From Pseudopithomyces maydicus (Eukaryota; Ascomycota; Dothideomycetes; Pleosporales; Didymosphaeriaceae), in NCBI GenBank assembly GCA_026873275.1, contig JANTUC010000008.1, forward strand, positions 1,054,001 to 1,118,000: 64,000 nt of DNA, read 5' to 3'. The number at the start of each line of letters is the position of its first letter. Position 1 is the first letter of the stretch. The notes under the pieces are model-generated. The model saw only the letters and a list, made by a program, of their open reading frames with translations, had not been told where the DNA came from and ran no database searches. Below are positions 33,201 through 45,193 of the stretch, in pieces. The position numbers were made by a program, and so were the translations under genes.

Positions 33201-34787
33201 CTTTGGTGACCCGCTGCTGCTCGCCAAGCGTTTTGCAGTGTGGATCGCTTGGAAGCGTGGAAATGAACCCATTCTGCAGTGGGCACATTCTGATGCAATA
33301 CTCCCCGATGCCCAAGAATCGGAGAAAAAATTGAGTGCTGCGCAAGTTAGGAGGATGGAGAAACAGGCAATGGGCGAAGGCTTGCGAGCAAGATCAGAGG
33401 CACAGTACTCGAGAACTAGGGCAACAGAGACTCCCTTTACGAACGGCGTGGAGGATCACAGCCCAGGATTGGTCACCCCGCCACCGCCACCGCCAATGTT
33501 GACGGGATTCTTGCAGCAGCCAGATCCATCACGGCCACAAACCACGCCTAAGACATCACAACTCGGCCCGAAGCGTATAGCATGTGACGCTTGTCGTAAG
33601 CGACGAATACGCTGCAAACACAAAGATGAGATATTTGATCCAACGAAGCCCGCTGGCATGGCAGGGGGCATGAACACAATCGACTTGTCGGGTTCTTTGG
33701 GGCTGTCTGTTAAACGCCGTTACAGTGATTTCGGCTCATCTCATGGGCAGCAGTCGAGTTCAGCAGACAAGAACATGTCGAACGGGGGACCACTTCTGGC
33801 AGACACTAATGGAGACCCATATGCCCTTAAGTCTGGCAGGGTCAAGGCCTGCGCGGATTGTCGTAAGAGCAAGGTGAGCCCAATTGAGCGTCGATAGTTA
33901 CGAGAAAACTGACAAAGGCAGCGCCGCTGTATTCATGATGAATACGGTAACGTCGACCCGGTTAAAGCAAACGAAGTGCCAATCCCTAGAGGCGCTGCGG
34001 CCAAGAAGCGTCGTGTCAGTGATGAAGACCCTATCATGGCACATCGAAAGTTAAAAAAGGAAACTATTTCTGATGGTTCTTCGATATATAACCCAGGCCG
34101 TCACCGGAATTCTTCTTCTGGAGAGTTTTATTTTGGGGGGGCACGACCGAACTCCAAGATTTGGCATTTTCTGCCCAGCAAGCCCTTAATCAAGTGCCCG
34201 ATGACGATACGGTGCCTATCGACCCAGCTTTGCAGTCCTTCGAGCATCACGAAAAACCGCGCCCAGACGCTTCTGCTCAAGCATCCCAAGAGGATGCGGT
34301 GATGTTCTCTGTCGAAGATTCTCTAAACGATGCAATGGAAGGGGTGGAGGCTGGCATGAACCCACGACAAGCACCACCCGTAATGGAACCCATCAGTCCC
34401 GGTACCGATACAAACGGTTTTCGTGTTCAAATCAACGGAACTCTCGAAGATATCCCATCTCCTCAGGACGATCGTAACGGCATACGATTCTCTCCGCTAA
34501 CTCCGAATGCACAACATTCGGGATGGCTTGGGTCTACCTTTGGCTCGCGCAAGCCTAACCACACACAAACACCGCACCGGTCAAACCGACAGAGCAACGC
34601 ACCCAAGACACCATCCAGCCGACGGTGCGATAGCAAGGATTCTACGAAAGCGGAGCCGAAATCCGAGCCCAAGATTCGCGCAACGTCATCGGCTATCGTA
34701 GACAGCGAGGAAGATATGGCGAGTCTTGCGCTTGCGCTACAGCTGCAAATGGAGGAGCATGGGCTGAGAAGACGGAGTATGGTGTGA
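30211..34787 (+). CDS. JmjC histone demethylase, JHD1/KDM2-like, with PHD finger (frame broken by one missing G)
   Basis: Exons 30211-33873 and 33922-34787; 48 bp intron. About 1508 residues if one base is restored. A long disordered N-terminus is followed by a C4HC3 PHD finger at about 480-530 (CATC.. CDGCKEWHHYVC.. CGQC). The JmjC domain has HIDFGGSS (Fe ligands His/Asp, about 776-778) and HAVWTPEDS (third His, about 848). Two C-x2-C-x6-C motifs then follow, CDACRKRRIRC (about 1124) and CADCRKSKRRC (split by the intron). Domain order PHD-JmjC resembles yeast Jhd1, an H3K36me1/2 demethylase using 2-oxoglutarate and Fe(II); the activity is inferred. After FYFGG the frame must shift to reach TELQDLAFSAQQAL. 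Eight G instead of seven at 34135-34141 does this. Confidence 0.88.
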
Positions 34788-35496
34788 TGCCATGTATGCA
34801 TACACTCCCTTTCCACTTCTAGAGCTCGTGTATTGGATCTGGTTTGAACTTGCTTTCCGCATCTCGCTACAACATGATCGTCAGTTTTACGGGCCAGGCA
34901 TTGCATCAAATACGAAGGGCGACGGTCTCTCTGGTGTTACACATTCATTCACTGTTTTATCTACTATGTCACGGGCAAATTGACGGGTGTTTACGGCGTT
35001 CTACCGAAGTCGGCATTATATTTATGCCCCCTTTATACCCGGACTTCACACGGTATAGGCTCCCTTTTTTGTTTTTCTTTTGTTTTGGTATCTGTGCTCG
35101 ACTTTTTGGCATATTGAAGAAACCGATTTCACTTTCATGTGGGACATTCGAAACGTACGCGGGAGTGGGATACGTAGATGTGCCATAATGTGAAATATGG
35201 ATTATTTGATCGTTGATATCAAGCAAGGGTAGTGCTATTTGGCAGATGGAGTGAACACATGCAGCGGATTAGGGTACGAAAAGAGAGTTGTGTCGTGAAA
35301 TATGTGTTATTCGTAACCGGGGAGTACAGCTGGCTCCCGTACATCTAATTACCGCGTCAAGCCTCTGGCTGGCGGGGTCGATCCATCATCTTACAGCCAC
35401 GGCCGGGCTTCATGCCTCTGCATTACCTGCCAAAGGACTCGTCACCGCTAGGGCAGTACGTTCCGCAGCGCGACGACAACTGGGCTGTTGGCCACG
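34788..35496. other. Convergent 3' region, no gene seen
   Basis: 709 bp between the JmjC gene and the proteasome gene, which face each other. No recognisable coding or RNA feature. Confidence 0.6.
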
Positions 35497-36520
35497 CTAC
35501 ACCAACTCGGATGTCACATTGGAGAATTCGCCCTTATTCAATTTAGTCTCCCAGAAGATGGGATTCGTATCATTGAATCCGTGCTTTACCCAGCCATCCT
35601 CTTTGACGTGGTACAGATTGATGAAACCGCCGGAATAGGCATCGCGGTGGGTGGCGGCGAGAATGCTCCGGCGGCCGAGCTCCAGTGCATCTTCATCTGA
35701 CAGATCGTACTTGTAGTTTGCATCGAGCACACCGTAGGCAAAAGTCTGACCAGATCCGACACAGAAAAGGTTGCCAGCAAGGCGGGTGCCGTCACTGTCG
35801 ATGTAGTAAAGGGCTGGGCCTTCTTGGGGGGTAACGCCAGCGCACATTGTGCCCTGTGGTGGGGTCAGCCGGGGCATCCGAGACAAGGGCATAAGGAAGA
35901 TGAAATACCATGGACAGGCCCATACCCTTGTATGAGTAGACGAGGTTAGCGAGGATCTTGGAGGCTGCAGCGACGGAGATGCGGCGCTTGTGTCGGAGCT
36001 CGTGGAGGCGGCATTGCATTCCTAGATAGGCCAGCCAGTACTGGCAGTCCTGTAATGTGTCATTGATGGTTTCCAGCGGGTATGGGGAGAAGTGTGCGTA
36101 CAGCAGCGCCACCAGCCATGGTGCCCAGCAGGCAGTTGTTGATCTCGATGACCTTCTTCACCGTCTGCGAGGCTATCCAGTTGCCTGCCGTGGCCCTGGA
36201 GTCTGTTGCCACGATTATGCCTCCCTTGAAGCGAAACGCCAGCGTGGTGGTTCCATGTGCGATCTTGATGGGGCAGTTTGGGTTCGAGTAGTCGTCGGTC
36301 ATTGCGCGGAGCCATGAGGCGGACTGGTGGCTGTGAGCATGTTGGGCCGGGGGCGTATGGAAAGTTGGCAGCCAGCTCTGCAGCTTACCTGGGCCACTGG
36401 CGGGAGGGCGAATTTGAGGGAGAGCTCGGGCGTGGCCTGGAGCAGCTCGTGTTGCTCCTCGTTCGTCTGGCCCTCGTCGGCGAAGGCCGGGCGCGTATAC
36501 TGTGCGACCAGCGAATCCAT
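35497..36520 (-). CDS. pre2: 20S proteasome subunit beta-5 (Pre2)
   Basis: Exons 36520-36389, 36323-36102, 36049-35909 and 35853-35497. Introns 65, 52 and 55 bp; 283 residues. It is made as a precursor: a 68-residue propeptide ends KIAHG, and autocleavage exposes catalytic Thr69 (TTTLAFRF). The mature part has DSRATAGNWIASQTVKKVIE, GTMAGGAADCQYW, RISVAAASKILANLVY, GTMCAGVTPQEGP and SGQTFAYGVLDANY, all diagnostic of beta5 and not beta1 or beta2. It provides the chymotrypsin-like activity of the proteasome. All splice phases agree, so no indel is needed here. Confidence 0.96.
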
Positions 36521-37289
36521 GGGGCTGTGTGTTGCGTGTGTCGGCGGGGGTCGCGGGGAGGGCAGAGAGGCAAGAGAGGAGGGCAGAGAGTGCAGTGACG
36601 GGGCGGGGTGGACGGCGTGTTGGCGGGGATGCGTTGCGGCTCGTCGTGGTGTTGGAGCCCTGGAGCTCTCCGGGCAAGCTGCATCGTATCGCCGTCTTGG
36701 CGCCCCACGTCAACTGCTGCCTTCACTCGTACAAGTCTGCCCGTCCCGTATATTCACCCTCTGCAGTCGGCCCCAAAGTAGCACCTCGACCTCGCTCCAT
36801 CATCTTTCCGCCTGGTCTGTCTGGCCGTCGACTACAGAGGTCACCTAAGACATGCTAGCCTTGCCATGTGCCCCTTGGGAGCCACCAGCCTCCGTCACTC
36901 GGACATGCATCACGAACACATGTTCGCATTCTCTACATCATACGAACCCTTTGTCTCGTTCCACCGCACCTTGAACCGGCCTCTTGCACAGCCTTCGTGT
37001 GCGTGACAAGTACCGAATGATGGCCTTGTTGCTGGTATAATTCACACCAGGAGCTTTCCGTGCCAGGTGTGCAAACTGCTGCTTTCCACTTGCCCTTTGC
37101 TTGCTTCCCCTATATACGCTGCCCTCAACCTGCACATCCCCTCTCCACCATAGCTCCCACACAGGGTGATTCCCCCTTCGCACGCTGGCACGCCGCTCTC
37201 CATACGCTGCCATCATCGCCTCACCCCACCGCAACGCAACGCAACGCAACGCAGCAACCCCCTTCCACTTCCAGATCCTTCCCCTAGCC
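36521..37289. other. Divergent region between pre2 and the His-rich gene
   Basis: Holds the pre2 promoter and leader. A short CAACG tandem (AACGCAACGCAACGCAACGC) lies at 37231-37250. I see no proteasome-associated control element by eye. Confidence 0.5.
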
Positions 37290-37859
37290 ATGTGTTGGAT
37301 AACATTCACCCCAAAGCCCAAACATCACCATGGACACCATGGACACCATGGACACCACGGACACCACGGACACCATCTCGACCAGGGCTCGTCTGTCGCC
37401 GAGCTCGTCCGCGTCCACAGAAAGGGAGATGGTCCCCGCTATAGCAAGGTCCGCATCATCGCGCCGGTCCACAGGGCTGAGAAACATGACCACCACGGGC
37501 ACGTGCATCCGTTGCACATGCATCCCGTACATGACGGTCACGGGTGGAAAGTGCACGGGCCGGGAAAGAAGCGCGCACCCCGTTGCTCGTTGCCATCACG
37601 GAGCTCCTCGAGCTCCCCATCGCCCAAGGAGCCAGTGTACAGGACGCAAATCGTAGAGCCGGCAACGAGGGAGGTGAGGGAAACGACCAGGATCGCGCTG
37701 AGAGAAGTGAAGCCTGAGAGAGGACGGTTGAGGCGGGTGGCAGGGTACGAAGTTTTGGGCAGGGAGGTACCATGGGATTGGGACTGTGTGAGCAGCGTCG
37801 CCAGCAGCGGGGGCAAGCTGAGGCATCCGCCCTTTGGGGGTATGGATCGATGGATGTGA
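37290..37859 (+). CDS. Orphan His-rich basic protein with HHG repeats
   Basis: A single open frame of 189 residues that I do not recognise. After MCWITFTPKPK it has five consecutive HHG units (residues 12-29, encoded by a 9-bp CACCAYGGA repeat) and a second His-rich part (KHDHHGHVHPLHMHPVHDGHG, about 69-88). A Ser-rich stretch and a basic Arg/Glu tail follow. There is no signal peptide or membrane segment. The His clusters could bind metal ions. An overlapping frame reading MDTMDTMDT is the same repeat in another phase. It could be a real lineage-specific gene or a chance frame over a minisatellite. Confidence 0.4.
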   Translation: MCWITFTPKPKHHHGHHGHHGHHGHHGHHLDQGSSVAELVRVHRKGDGPRYSKVRIIAPVHRAEKHDHHGHVHPLHMHPVHDGHGWKVHGPGKKRAPRCSLPSRSSSSSPSPKEPVYRTQIVEPATREVRETTRIALREVKPERGRLRRVAGYEVLGREVPWDWDCVSSVASSGGKLRHPPFGGMDRWM

Positions 37860-38499
37860 AGCTGGAACCTTGGTTGGAACACTGCTGGTCATGTGTTGCT
37901 AAGCGAGCCCTCCTTGGGACCTTGGAACCTTGGAACCTTGGATCCTTACCTTTGAACATTGGAAACGGCGATGCACGTGGCACACGTCATCAGATGCGAT
38001 GCGGCTGCGGCTGCGGCTGCGGCCGGGATGCGATGTCGCTCCTCCAACGCGTGACATGTGTGGCCGCTCTCGACAGGAGACGGTCCGTCTTGTTGGACCA
38101 TGACGCCCTTGCATGGACGCAGTCGTCGTCCCAAATCTCCCACGGGCATTAGACACAGTCGTCCACCACCCTCGCGGAGGCCCGCCAACTGCTCCACAAT
38201 TTTTCCCAACCATTGGCGGGGTAGCTCGTTACTTAGCATTATCATAGCACCTTTGTCAGCCCAGCTTCCCGTCTCTTGTCTTCCTTGCCCAAAAGCAATT
38301 GCACCCCCAATTGCACCCCCAATTGCACCCCCAATTGCACCCCCGCGCCAGCTCTGAGCATATTCTTATCCGCCCCCGTAAACACAGTAAGCCACCTCGG
38401 CACCCGCATTTCGCTTTGATCGCTCACGACATCGTCGACAGACGGCCCTTCACCGCGCCCACACTGCATTCCAACCAGAAATAGACATAGACACCCAAC
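37860..38499. promoter_or_regulatory. Hexokinase upstream region with short tandem repeats
   Basis: Contains repeats of CCTTGGAA at about 37918-37941 and GCGGCT at about 38000-38023, plus a 12-bp tandem at 38297-38344. Each could be a promoter element or neutral simple sequence. No gene seen. Confidence 0.5.
38297..38344. repeat. 12-bp tandem repeat AATTGCACCCCC x4
   Basis: Four perfect 12-bp copies end 155 bp before the hexokinase ATG. Each unit holds the palindrome CAATTG (an E-box-like core) followed by a C5 run. Confidence 0.9.
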
Positions 38500-40192
38500 A
38501 TGGTCACCGGTGCTCGTAGGACGCCTTCGCGGAAGGGTACGGTTGCGCTTTTCCCCTTTCAACCCACTCACTCCCTCGCGGATAGCCGACCTCCCCGTTG
38601 CCCCGCGGCATGGGATTCACCGCATACAGCCTTCCAACCCTTGCAGAGGTGCCCGAATAACATGTGTACTAGGCTCCATGGCCGACGTGCCCAAGGATTT
38701 GCTGGACCAGATCCAGAAGCTGGAGGATCTCTTCATCGTGGACGGCAACAAACTCAAACAAGTGACCGACCAGTTCGTCTCCGAGTTACGTCGTGGTCTT
38801 GATCAAAACGATGCCACCATCGTACGTCCATCCTGTCTCTGTTGCAGCCTTCGCCTAACTGCAGTAGCCCATGAATCCTACGTGGTGCATGGCCTTCCCC
38901 GACGGCAACGAAACCGGCACCTTCCTTGCCCTCGACATGGGTGGCACCAACCTCCGCGTCTGTGAAGTCACCCTTACCGAAGAAAAGGGCGAGTTCGATA
39001 TTATACAATCCAAGTACCGCATGCCCGAGGAGCTCAAGACAGGCACCGCCGATGAGCTGTGGGGCTACGTTGCCGATTGCCTGCAACAATTTATTGAGTA
39101 CCACCACGGCGATGAGCAGATCGAGCAGCTACCTCTCGGTTTTACCTTCTCCTATCCAGCAACTCAGAACTATATCGACCACGGTATCCTCCAGCGCTGG
39201 ACCAAAGGCTTCGACATTGATGGTGTCGAAGGCAAGGACGTCGTTCCCCCTTCGAGGCCGCTCTCGCCGAACGCGGTCTTCCTATCAAATTGACTGCCCT
39301 CGTCAACGATACCACGGGCACCATGATCGCCTCTGCCTACACTGATCCTCTCATGCGCATCGGCTGTATATTTGGAACCGGTTGCAACGGCGCCTACATG
39401 GAAGACTGCGGGTCTATCCCTAAACTCTCTCATATGAAACTTGACCCATCACTCCCCATGGCTATCAACTGCGAGTACGGTGCCTTTGACAACGAGCACA
39501 AAGTCCTCCCCCGCACACCATATGACATCATCATCGATAAGGAATCTCCCCGTCCTGGACAACAGGCCTTCGAGAAGATGATTGCGGGTTTGTACCTGGG
39601 CGAGATATTCCGCCTCGTACTGCTGGACCTACACCAGAACCACGACTGCGAGTTCTTCGCGGGACAAGATGTGAGCAAGCTCAAGAAAGCGTACAGTCTT
39701 GATTCCGGATTTCTTGCTGCTATCGAGGAAGATCCTTTTGAGAACTTGAGTGAGACTCAGGACCTTATGCAGAAAACGCTGTCCATTTCGTGCACGAAGC
39801 CCGAACTCGAGCTCATACGCCGCCTGGCCGAACTCATTGGGACCCGTGCCGCCCGTCTATCGGCATGCGGTGTAGCTGCCATCTGCAAGCACAAGGGCTG
39901 GGACACTTGTCATGTGGGTGCTGACGGGTCAGTTTTTAACAAGTACCCGCACTTCAAGGTGCGCGGCGCGCAGGCACTCAAAGAAATTTTGGATTGGCCG
40001 GACAATAAGGGTAAGGGTAAAGGTGATCCAATTGAGATACTGCCCGCCGAGGACGGAAGCGGAGTCGGTGCCGCCTTAATCGCGGCTCTGACGTTAAAGC
40101 GGGTTCAACAAGGGCAAGATGCCGGCATACGAGATCCGGAGGCAATGAAGAAGGCCGCCGCATTGGCGGCAAAGGCCAAGCCGTCCAAATAG
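38500..40192 (+). CDS. hxk: Hexokinase (frame broken by one missing C)
   Basis: Exons 38500-38536, 38673-38821 and 38868-40192; introns 136 and 46 bp. About 503 residues with one base restored. The short first exon gives MVTGARRTPSRKG, joined to SMADVPKDLLDQIQKLEDLF. The motifs are LDMGGTNLRV (phosphate 1), LGFTFSYPATQNYIDHG (sugar binding), LVNDTTGTMIASAY (catalytic Asp) and GCIFGTGCNGAYME (phosphate 2). Sequence type is hexokinase and not glucokinase. KDVVPP should continue FEAALAERGLPIKLTA; that needs six C instead of the five at 39246-39250, and exon phases then add up. It phosphorylates hexoses in the cytosol and may act in glucose signalling. It converges on the lysyl-tRNA synthetase gene 299 bp away. 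Confidence 0.92.
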
Positions 40193-40491
40193 AAATTTGC
40201 CTGTAAATGATATGGGCTCCATCGTATAGAAAAAACAATACATTTCAATAGAATCATGATTCATCTTCTCGTGTTTTCGCCTCCATGCACTCCTGCCAGG
40301 ACGAAGCGCCGGATGAACTGACAGCGCCGCCTCTCGACCCCGGCCCATGTTTTGTAGTTGTACTTTCGATCAGAGTTCATACCATGCCTTAATTCCCATT
40401 TGGTCCTTCAATGCCATTTACAATCTGCAAGCTCCATATCCTCGTGATGTAGCGGTGTATCAAAGATAGTTGCACCTCGTTGCTAGATAGC

Positions 40492-43014
40492 CTACTTATG
40501 CGCAACACCCTCCTCCGGCTTAGGAGGCACATCCGCGACTTCAGCCGCGGTCTTGAGCTGCCTGTCTTCTACGACATCCTTCATGAAGGGGAAAGTGAGC
40601 ACTTCCTTGATGGAGTAGTTATCCGTAAGGAACATGACAAGTCTGTCAATGCCCATTCCCCACCCGCCGGTGGGAGGCAGACCGTACTCTAGGGCCTGGC
40701 AGAATGTCTCGTCAATCAACTGTGCCTCGTCGTCTCCTTGGGCCTTCTGGTTGGCTTGCTCTTCGAACCTCATTCGCTGATCGAAAGGATCATTCAATTC
40801 AGTGTAGGCGTTGCAAATTTCCTTCTTGCACACGAATGCTTCGAAGCGCTCACACAAGCCAGGGATGTCACGATGGTACTTGGCAAGCGGACTCATAACC
40901 TCAGGATGCCCTGGTTGATAACAGTCAGCCGTCTAATTCCAAAAGAAGCCATACTTGAAGAACATGTCTTACCCATAATAAATGTTGGGTTAATGGCCGT
41001 TTCTTCGATGAACTCTCCTACGAGAGCATCGATCATACGAGAATTGGTCTTCGGCTCTGAACAATCTACTTTGACCTTCTCCAGAACCTTTCGCAAAAAT
41101 TGGTTTGTTTCTTCCGTGTGCAGTTCTGATGCTTTGGGAAATTTCTCCCCTGTCTTTGCTTCTAATTCGGGAATCATGTCCACACGTCTCCATGGCTTCT
41201 GCCAGTTCACCTATTGATGTTTAGCGATCGCAAGTCACTCTGGAAATCCAATCAAGATCTCAAGTAGATGCGGGACGAATCACTCACTTTGTATGTCTCA
41301 CCAGATTGAGTGTGGTATTCGGTCTCATAAGAACCCTTGAGGGCATACACTAGACCGCTAACAAGATCTTCAGTCATCTCAAGTACATCGTTGTAGTCTG
41401 CGTAAGCCATGTAGAATTCGCAGGTTGTGAACTGCCAGACCCGAAGGTGCCAAGTTAGCGTATGTTGCAGAAAATTGGGAGGTACTGCTTGGGGCATCGA
41501 AATGGGCAGGCCGAACAACAGAGGCGTTTTTCACGCATGAACAGAAATCTTCTTCATTCTTCCCCCTTTTCCGTTCTCCTAGGGAAAACGTATCCATCCG
41601 TTACAGGGTGCACTTGCCTCTGGGTTGTGTGTCAGGTCAATGCCTTCGTTCCGGAACTGCCGACCGATCTCGTATACTCGCTCGAGACCACCGACGACAA
41701 GCTCTTTAAGGTATAGCTGGATATATTAGGTTCTGCTAGGTCACTGACAATGAGTTGCAAGCTCACCTCGGGAGCTATGCGCAGAAAGAGCTCCATGTCA
41801 AGTTCGTTATGATGGGTTTTGAACGGTCGAGCAGTGGCACCGCCGGCAATTTTGTTCTGCGAGATAGCACACCAGGTTAGCCGTGTGTTCTCTACCGATG
41901 TCTCGGCCATGCCAGAGACAAGGCATGATCTTGACACGCGGGGACTCACCATCATGGGTGTTTGTACTTCAAGGAAGTCGCGGTCACTAAGCGCAAAGAG
42001 CAAGGTCAGCATGTCTGGGAAGCGGTGGAGCGGAGTGGATCAGGTGTTTCTGGTGACACGTACTCGAAGTATTTACGGATGTACTTGACAATCTTGGTCC
42101 TTGTGACGAAAGTGTCGCGAGTCCTATCATCTTGAATAGGTGAGAGGAAATTCAGGACAGGTCAAGTGCATACATTGTACGTACTCATGATGAGGTCAAG
42201 GAACCTCTGACGGTGACGTTGTTCTTGGTCTTTGAAACCAAAATGTTCTAGCAAGGGTGAGCAAGGACTCGAGAATTGGGTTATAGTGGGAGCACATGCC
42301 TGTTGGCAGCATGCGCAGGCATGGAGTGAGCAGGATCACCTCCCTGGCAAAGATGCTCAGTTCTCCCTCTCCTCCCTTCTTCGGGTTGGTCCTGCCGGGG
42401 AAGCCGATGACTCCGACGATGTCGCCGCGCTGGAGGTGCTCGTGCTGCTTCTCGAAGGAGGCTTGACCGGAGGCGTACTGCAGCTGGCACATGACCTGAA
42501 CGGAGACGCCCTCCTGCTTGGTCACGTAGAACTTGAGGGCGTTGCCGCTCTCCCGCTTAGTGATGATCCTGACGCCGACACGCACCTCGTCGTTCTCTAG
42601 CGTCTCGCCCTTTCCGAGGTGCTTGTACTTTTCGACGAAGTCGGAGAGCTTTGCGTTGACGTGGAACTTGTGCGGGTAAGGGTTTGGGTCCTTGGTCTGC
42701 TTGAGAGCGGCGATCTTCTTGGAGCGGATTTCAAAGTATTGGTTCGGATTAAGTTCCTCGACGTCGTCCTTCTTCTCTTTTTTGGGGCGTACGGGCAGCG
42801 AGGCTTCCTTCTCGGCCTTCTTAGCGTCCTTCTCGCGCTGCTTCTGGCGTCGCTTCACTGGATACAGTCAGTAGCTGCAGGTGCAGCGACGAGCGCGTGG
42901 CGGGACACTTGCACTCAGACTTGGAGATCATCTCGCCCGTGATTTCGTCCTTGTGGAGCTTGTCGGCACCCTCAGCAGCGGGCTGGGCAGCCGGGGGGTT
43001 TGCGCGTCAGCCAT
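40492..43014 (-). CDS. krs1: Cytosolic lysyl-tRNA synthetase with three GC-AG introns (frame broken by one missing C)
   Basis: Ten exons: 43014-42913, 42857-42300, 42247-42185, 42130-42064, 41986-41950, 41856-41767, 41716-41618, 41431-41288, 41210-40973 and 40910-40492. The product is about 605 residues, normal for the family. A Lys-rich N-terminal helix (KRRQKQREKDAKKAEKEA) is followed by the OB-fold anticodon domain. The class II core comes next, with motif 2 FRNEGIDLTHNPEFT and motif 3 GWGMGIDRLVMFLTD. Introns at 42912-42858, 42299-42248 and 41617-41432 have GC donors (GCAAGT, GCATGT, GCAAGT), because no GT donor keeps the frame. In exon 1 the run of six C at 42998-42993 must be seven to give PAAQPAAEGADKLHKDEITG. 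Other introns are normal GT..AG. Confidence 0.93.
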
Positions 43015-45193
43015 GGTCACAATTGCGTGTGGGTTGGGTCAAGTGGGTGTGAGTCTGATTCGCGGCGGGGCACTGTGAACTTTTGGAGGGGGAGTCACGC
43101 ACGGAGAAACATTGTTCCCGACCCCCGACCGTCCACCTGCAAGAACATCATCCATGGATCGTCCACTGCTGCACGTCTACATGTCTCCAAGTCTACACGA
43201 TGGGCGCATAGAGATTAAACACCCCCTTCCCGTAATACTTGCTCTTTAACGCCCAGGGCCGCTTCTGCCGCCACTCCTCGTGCCCGTACCAGCTTTTCGC
43301 GCTAATATTATCAAAGTGATCTGGTTAGGTCCTCGCGATGATAATTCAAGTGTTCAAGATAATATAAGGCGGATAATTCAAATTACTATTTGAGGTCTTT
43401 TTCAATCTAGAACGAGCTCCGACTGGGACAACATCCTTGAATCTCGATATACGGTGGAATTCCTAAAATGGGTTGTCAGTGTCGCTTGGGCCAGTGAAAT
43501 TCTTTTCACGTTCTTTTTTGTACCTGCAGGCAGCCCGGGGGCCCGGGGAGGGGGTCATCCGCGTATAGTACTTATATGGCTCGCAGTTCCGTCACGTATC
43601 CATCATCATCCATGTACTGAGTTGAAGTCATCGAAAATCGACCGTCACGCTACTATATATAAGTTTAGAAAAAGAAACTTTTGGATTAGAGAAAAGATGT
43701 TTGAACCAAGCCGGTATTATGTATCTCACATAGCATGTCAACATTATAGAGTGAGGAGACCGGCACCTGGCCCATATGCTGGGTTTGCTCCCACAGCTTT
43801 GCAGTAAATTTCCCATAATATCCTGCTCCACTTCACAAGGGGATGTACATTAAAAATCGTTATACTGAACTAGCTGGACCCGCGCGTGAGGATTATCAAG
43901 TGGCATCCTGCACTGCAGTCTAATGGCCGAGCTCAGAGATACATATACCTCCCATCCTGCCTCCCGGATTCTGATTCTTTAGTATAGTAAAGTCTTATAA
44001 TTAGTTGTATCCAAGAGTAAATAATACACACAGATCGTTAAGACACTCCCTTAATTCTTTTCCAAATGTTAAACCTTTGGACCAAGGGGGCCTACTACTA
44101 ACACATTCTATTTCATTACTCCATCTCTTTATTTTACGCGCCTAGCTTGCCCTACCATGAGCCATAAAGACTCTCTGTTAATTCTAAGTCTTTTACATAC
44201 CATCGGTCCCTATCAAGTCGTATAATAATATGGATTTATTGTCCCACGATCACAACTCCTAGTGAGCAGGCCCTAGAAATCTGGACAATGCATACTCTTG
44301 AATCGATGTCATTCACAGTTGTCCAAAAAGTGGATTCGTCACCATTGGCGGCGGCCATGTCAGTAGGTTGAATCGTAGCGACCTACACAAGGTCGTCAAG
44401 ATAGGACGTACAAGATAACATCAGACAGCAAGAGTGAGGAAAATATAAGTAGTCCTGAAGTAGTTATGAAGATGAAAGATTCATGTACTGTCGCCAGCGA
44501 ACGAATATTACGGGACTCTAATAAAATCGTCGTGTCTACACGTGTTGACATTTTTACGGAGGATAGCCGAATTGATGAGTGCGCGACGTCTTCCATGTGT
44601 GAATAGATATATCTACTATAAAGGTTATCTACAGTTTGGTCGCTCTTTAATCAGTATATTTCTTACTGTTGTGAGGGCCTAATTAGATTATTCCGACAAC
44701 AGCCAATACTAGATTAAAAACAATGGATTTATTAATCAGAGTTACACCAGAAAAGAAGGCAGGATATAAAAAGGTAAATGGGAACGACGATGATTTGACT
44801 GCTTCTGTTTTTACAGAGTGGCAGATAGTCTTTGCTCGCATCGAAGGACATTTTGACGGAAAGCGGTTAATTTGAACCAGGCTGGAGATGTCGCGTGATC
44901 TGATCTAGTTGGGGCTTTTAGTGTATAAAAATGCTCCTTTATCAAATTATCGCTCCACGGGTAACTAAAACGAAAGGAATATCCCAAAGTTATATTTTAC
45001 TTCTCGGTACGTTTCGGTTGATTCGTGAATCCGATGGTGAAATTAGGCGGGGTTTTCATAGCCACCCCGCTTTACGAACCATTGACCCCGCTATTGGAGA
45101 TACACCATCACTTCATGTTCAAACATACTGCAATTTTGCAATAGTGTCAAGATACATCACTCTAGTGCGGCCTAGTATCGAATCTGCATCCCC
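43015..45193. other. Gene-poor interval, no gene seen
   Basis: 2.2 kb of moderately AT-rich DNA starting with the krs1 promoter. The longest open frame (117 codons at 43454-43807) has no recognisable motif. It could include a decayed gene or repeat. Confidence 0.5.

Noticed and set aside
37330..37656. Frame with MDTMDTMDTTDTTDT repeat
   Set aside because: Same minisatellite read in another phase. The His-rich frame has a second His patch outside the repeat and a better start.
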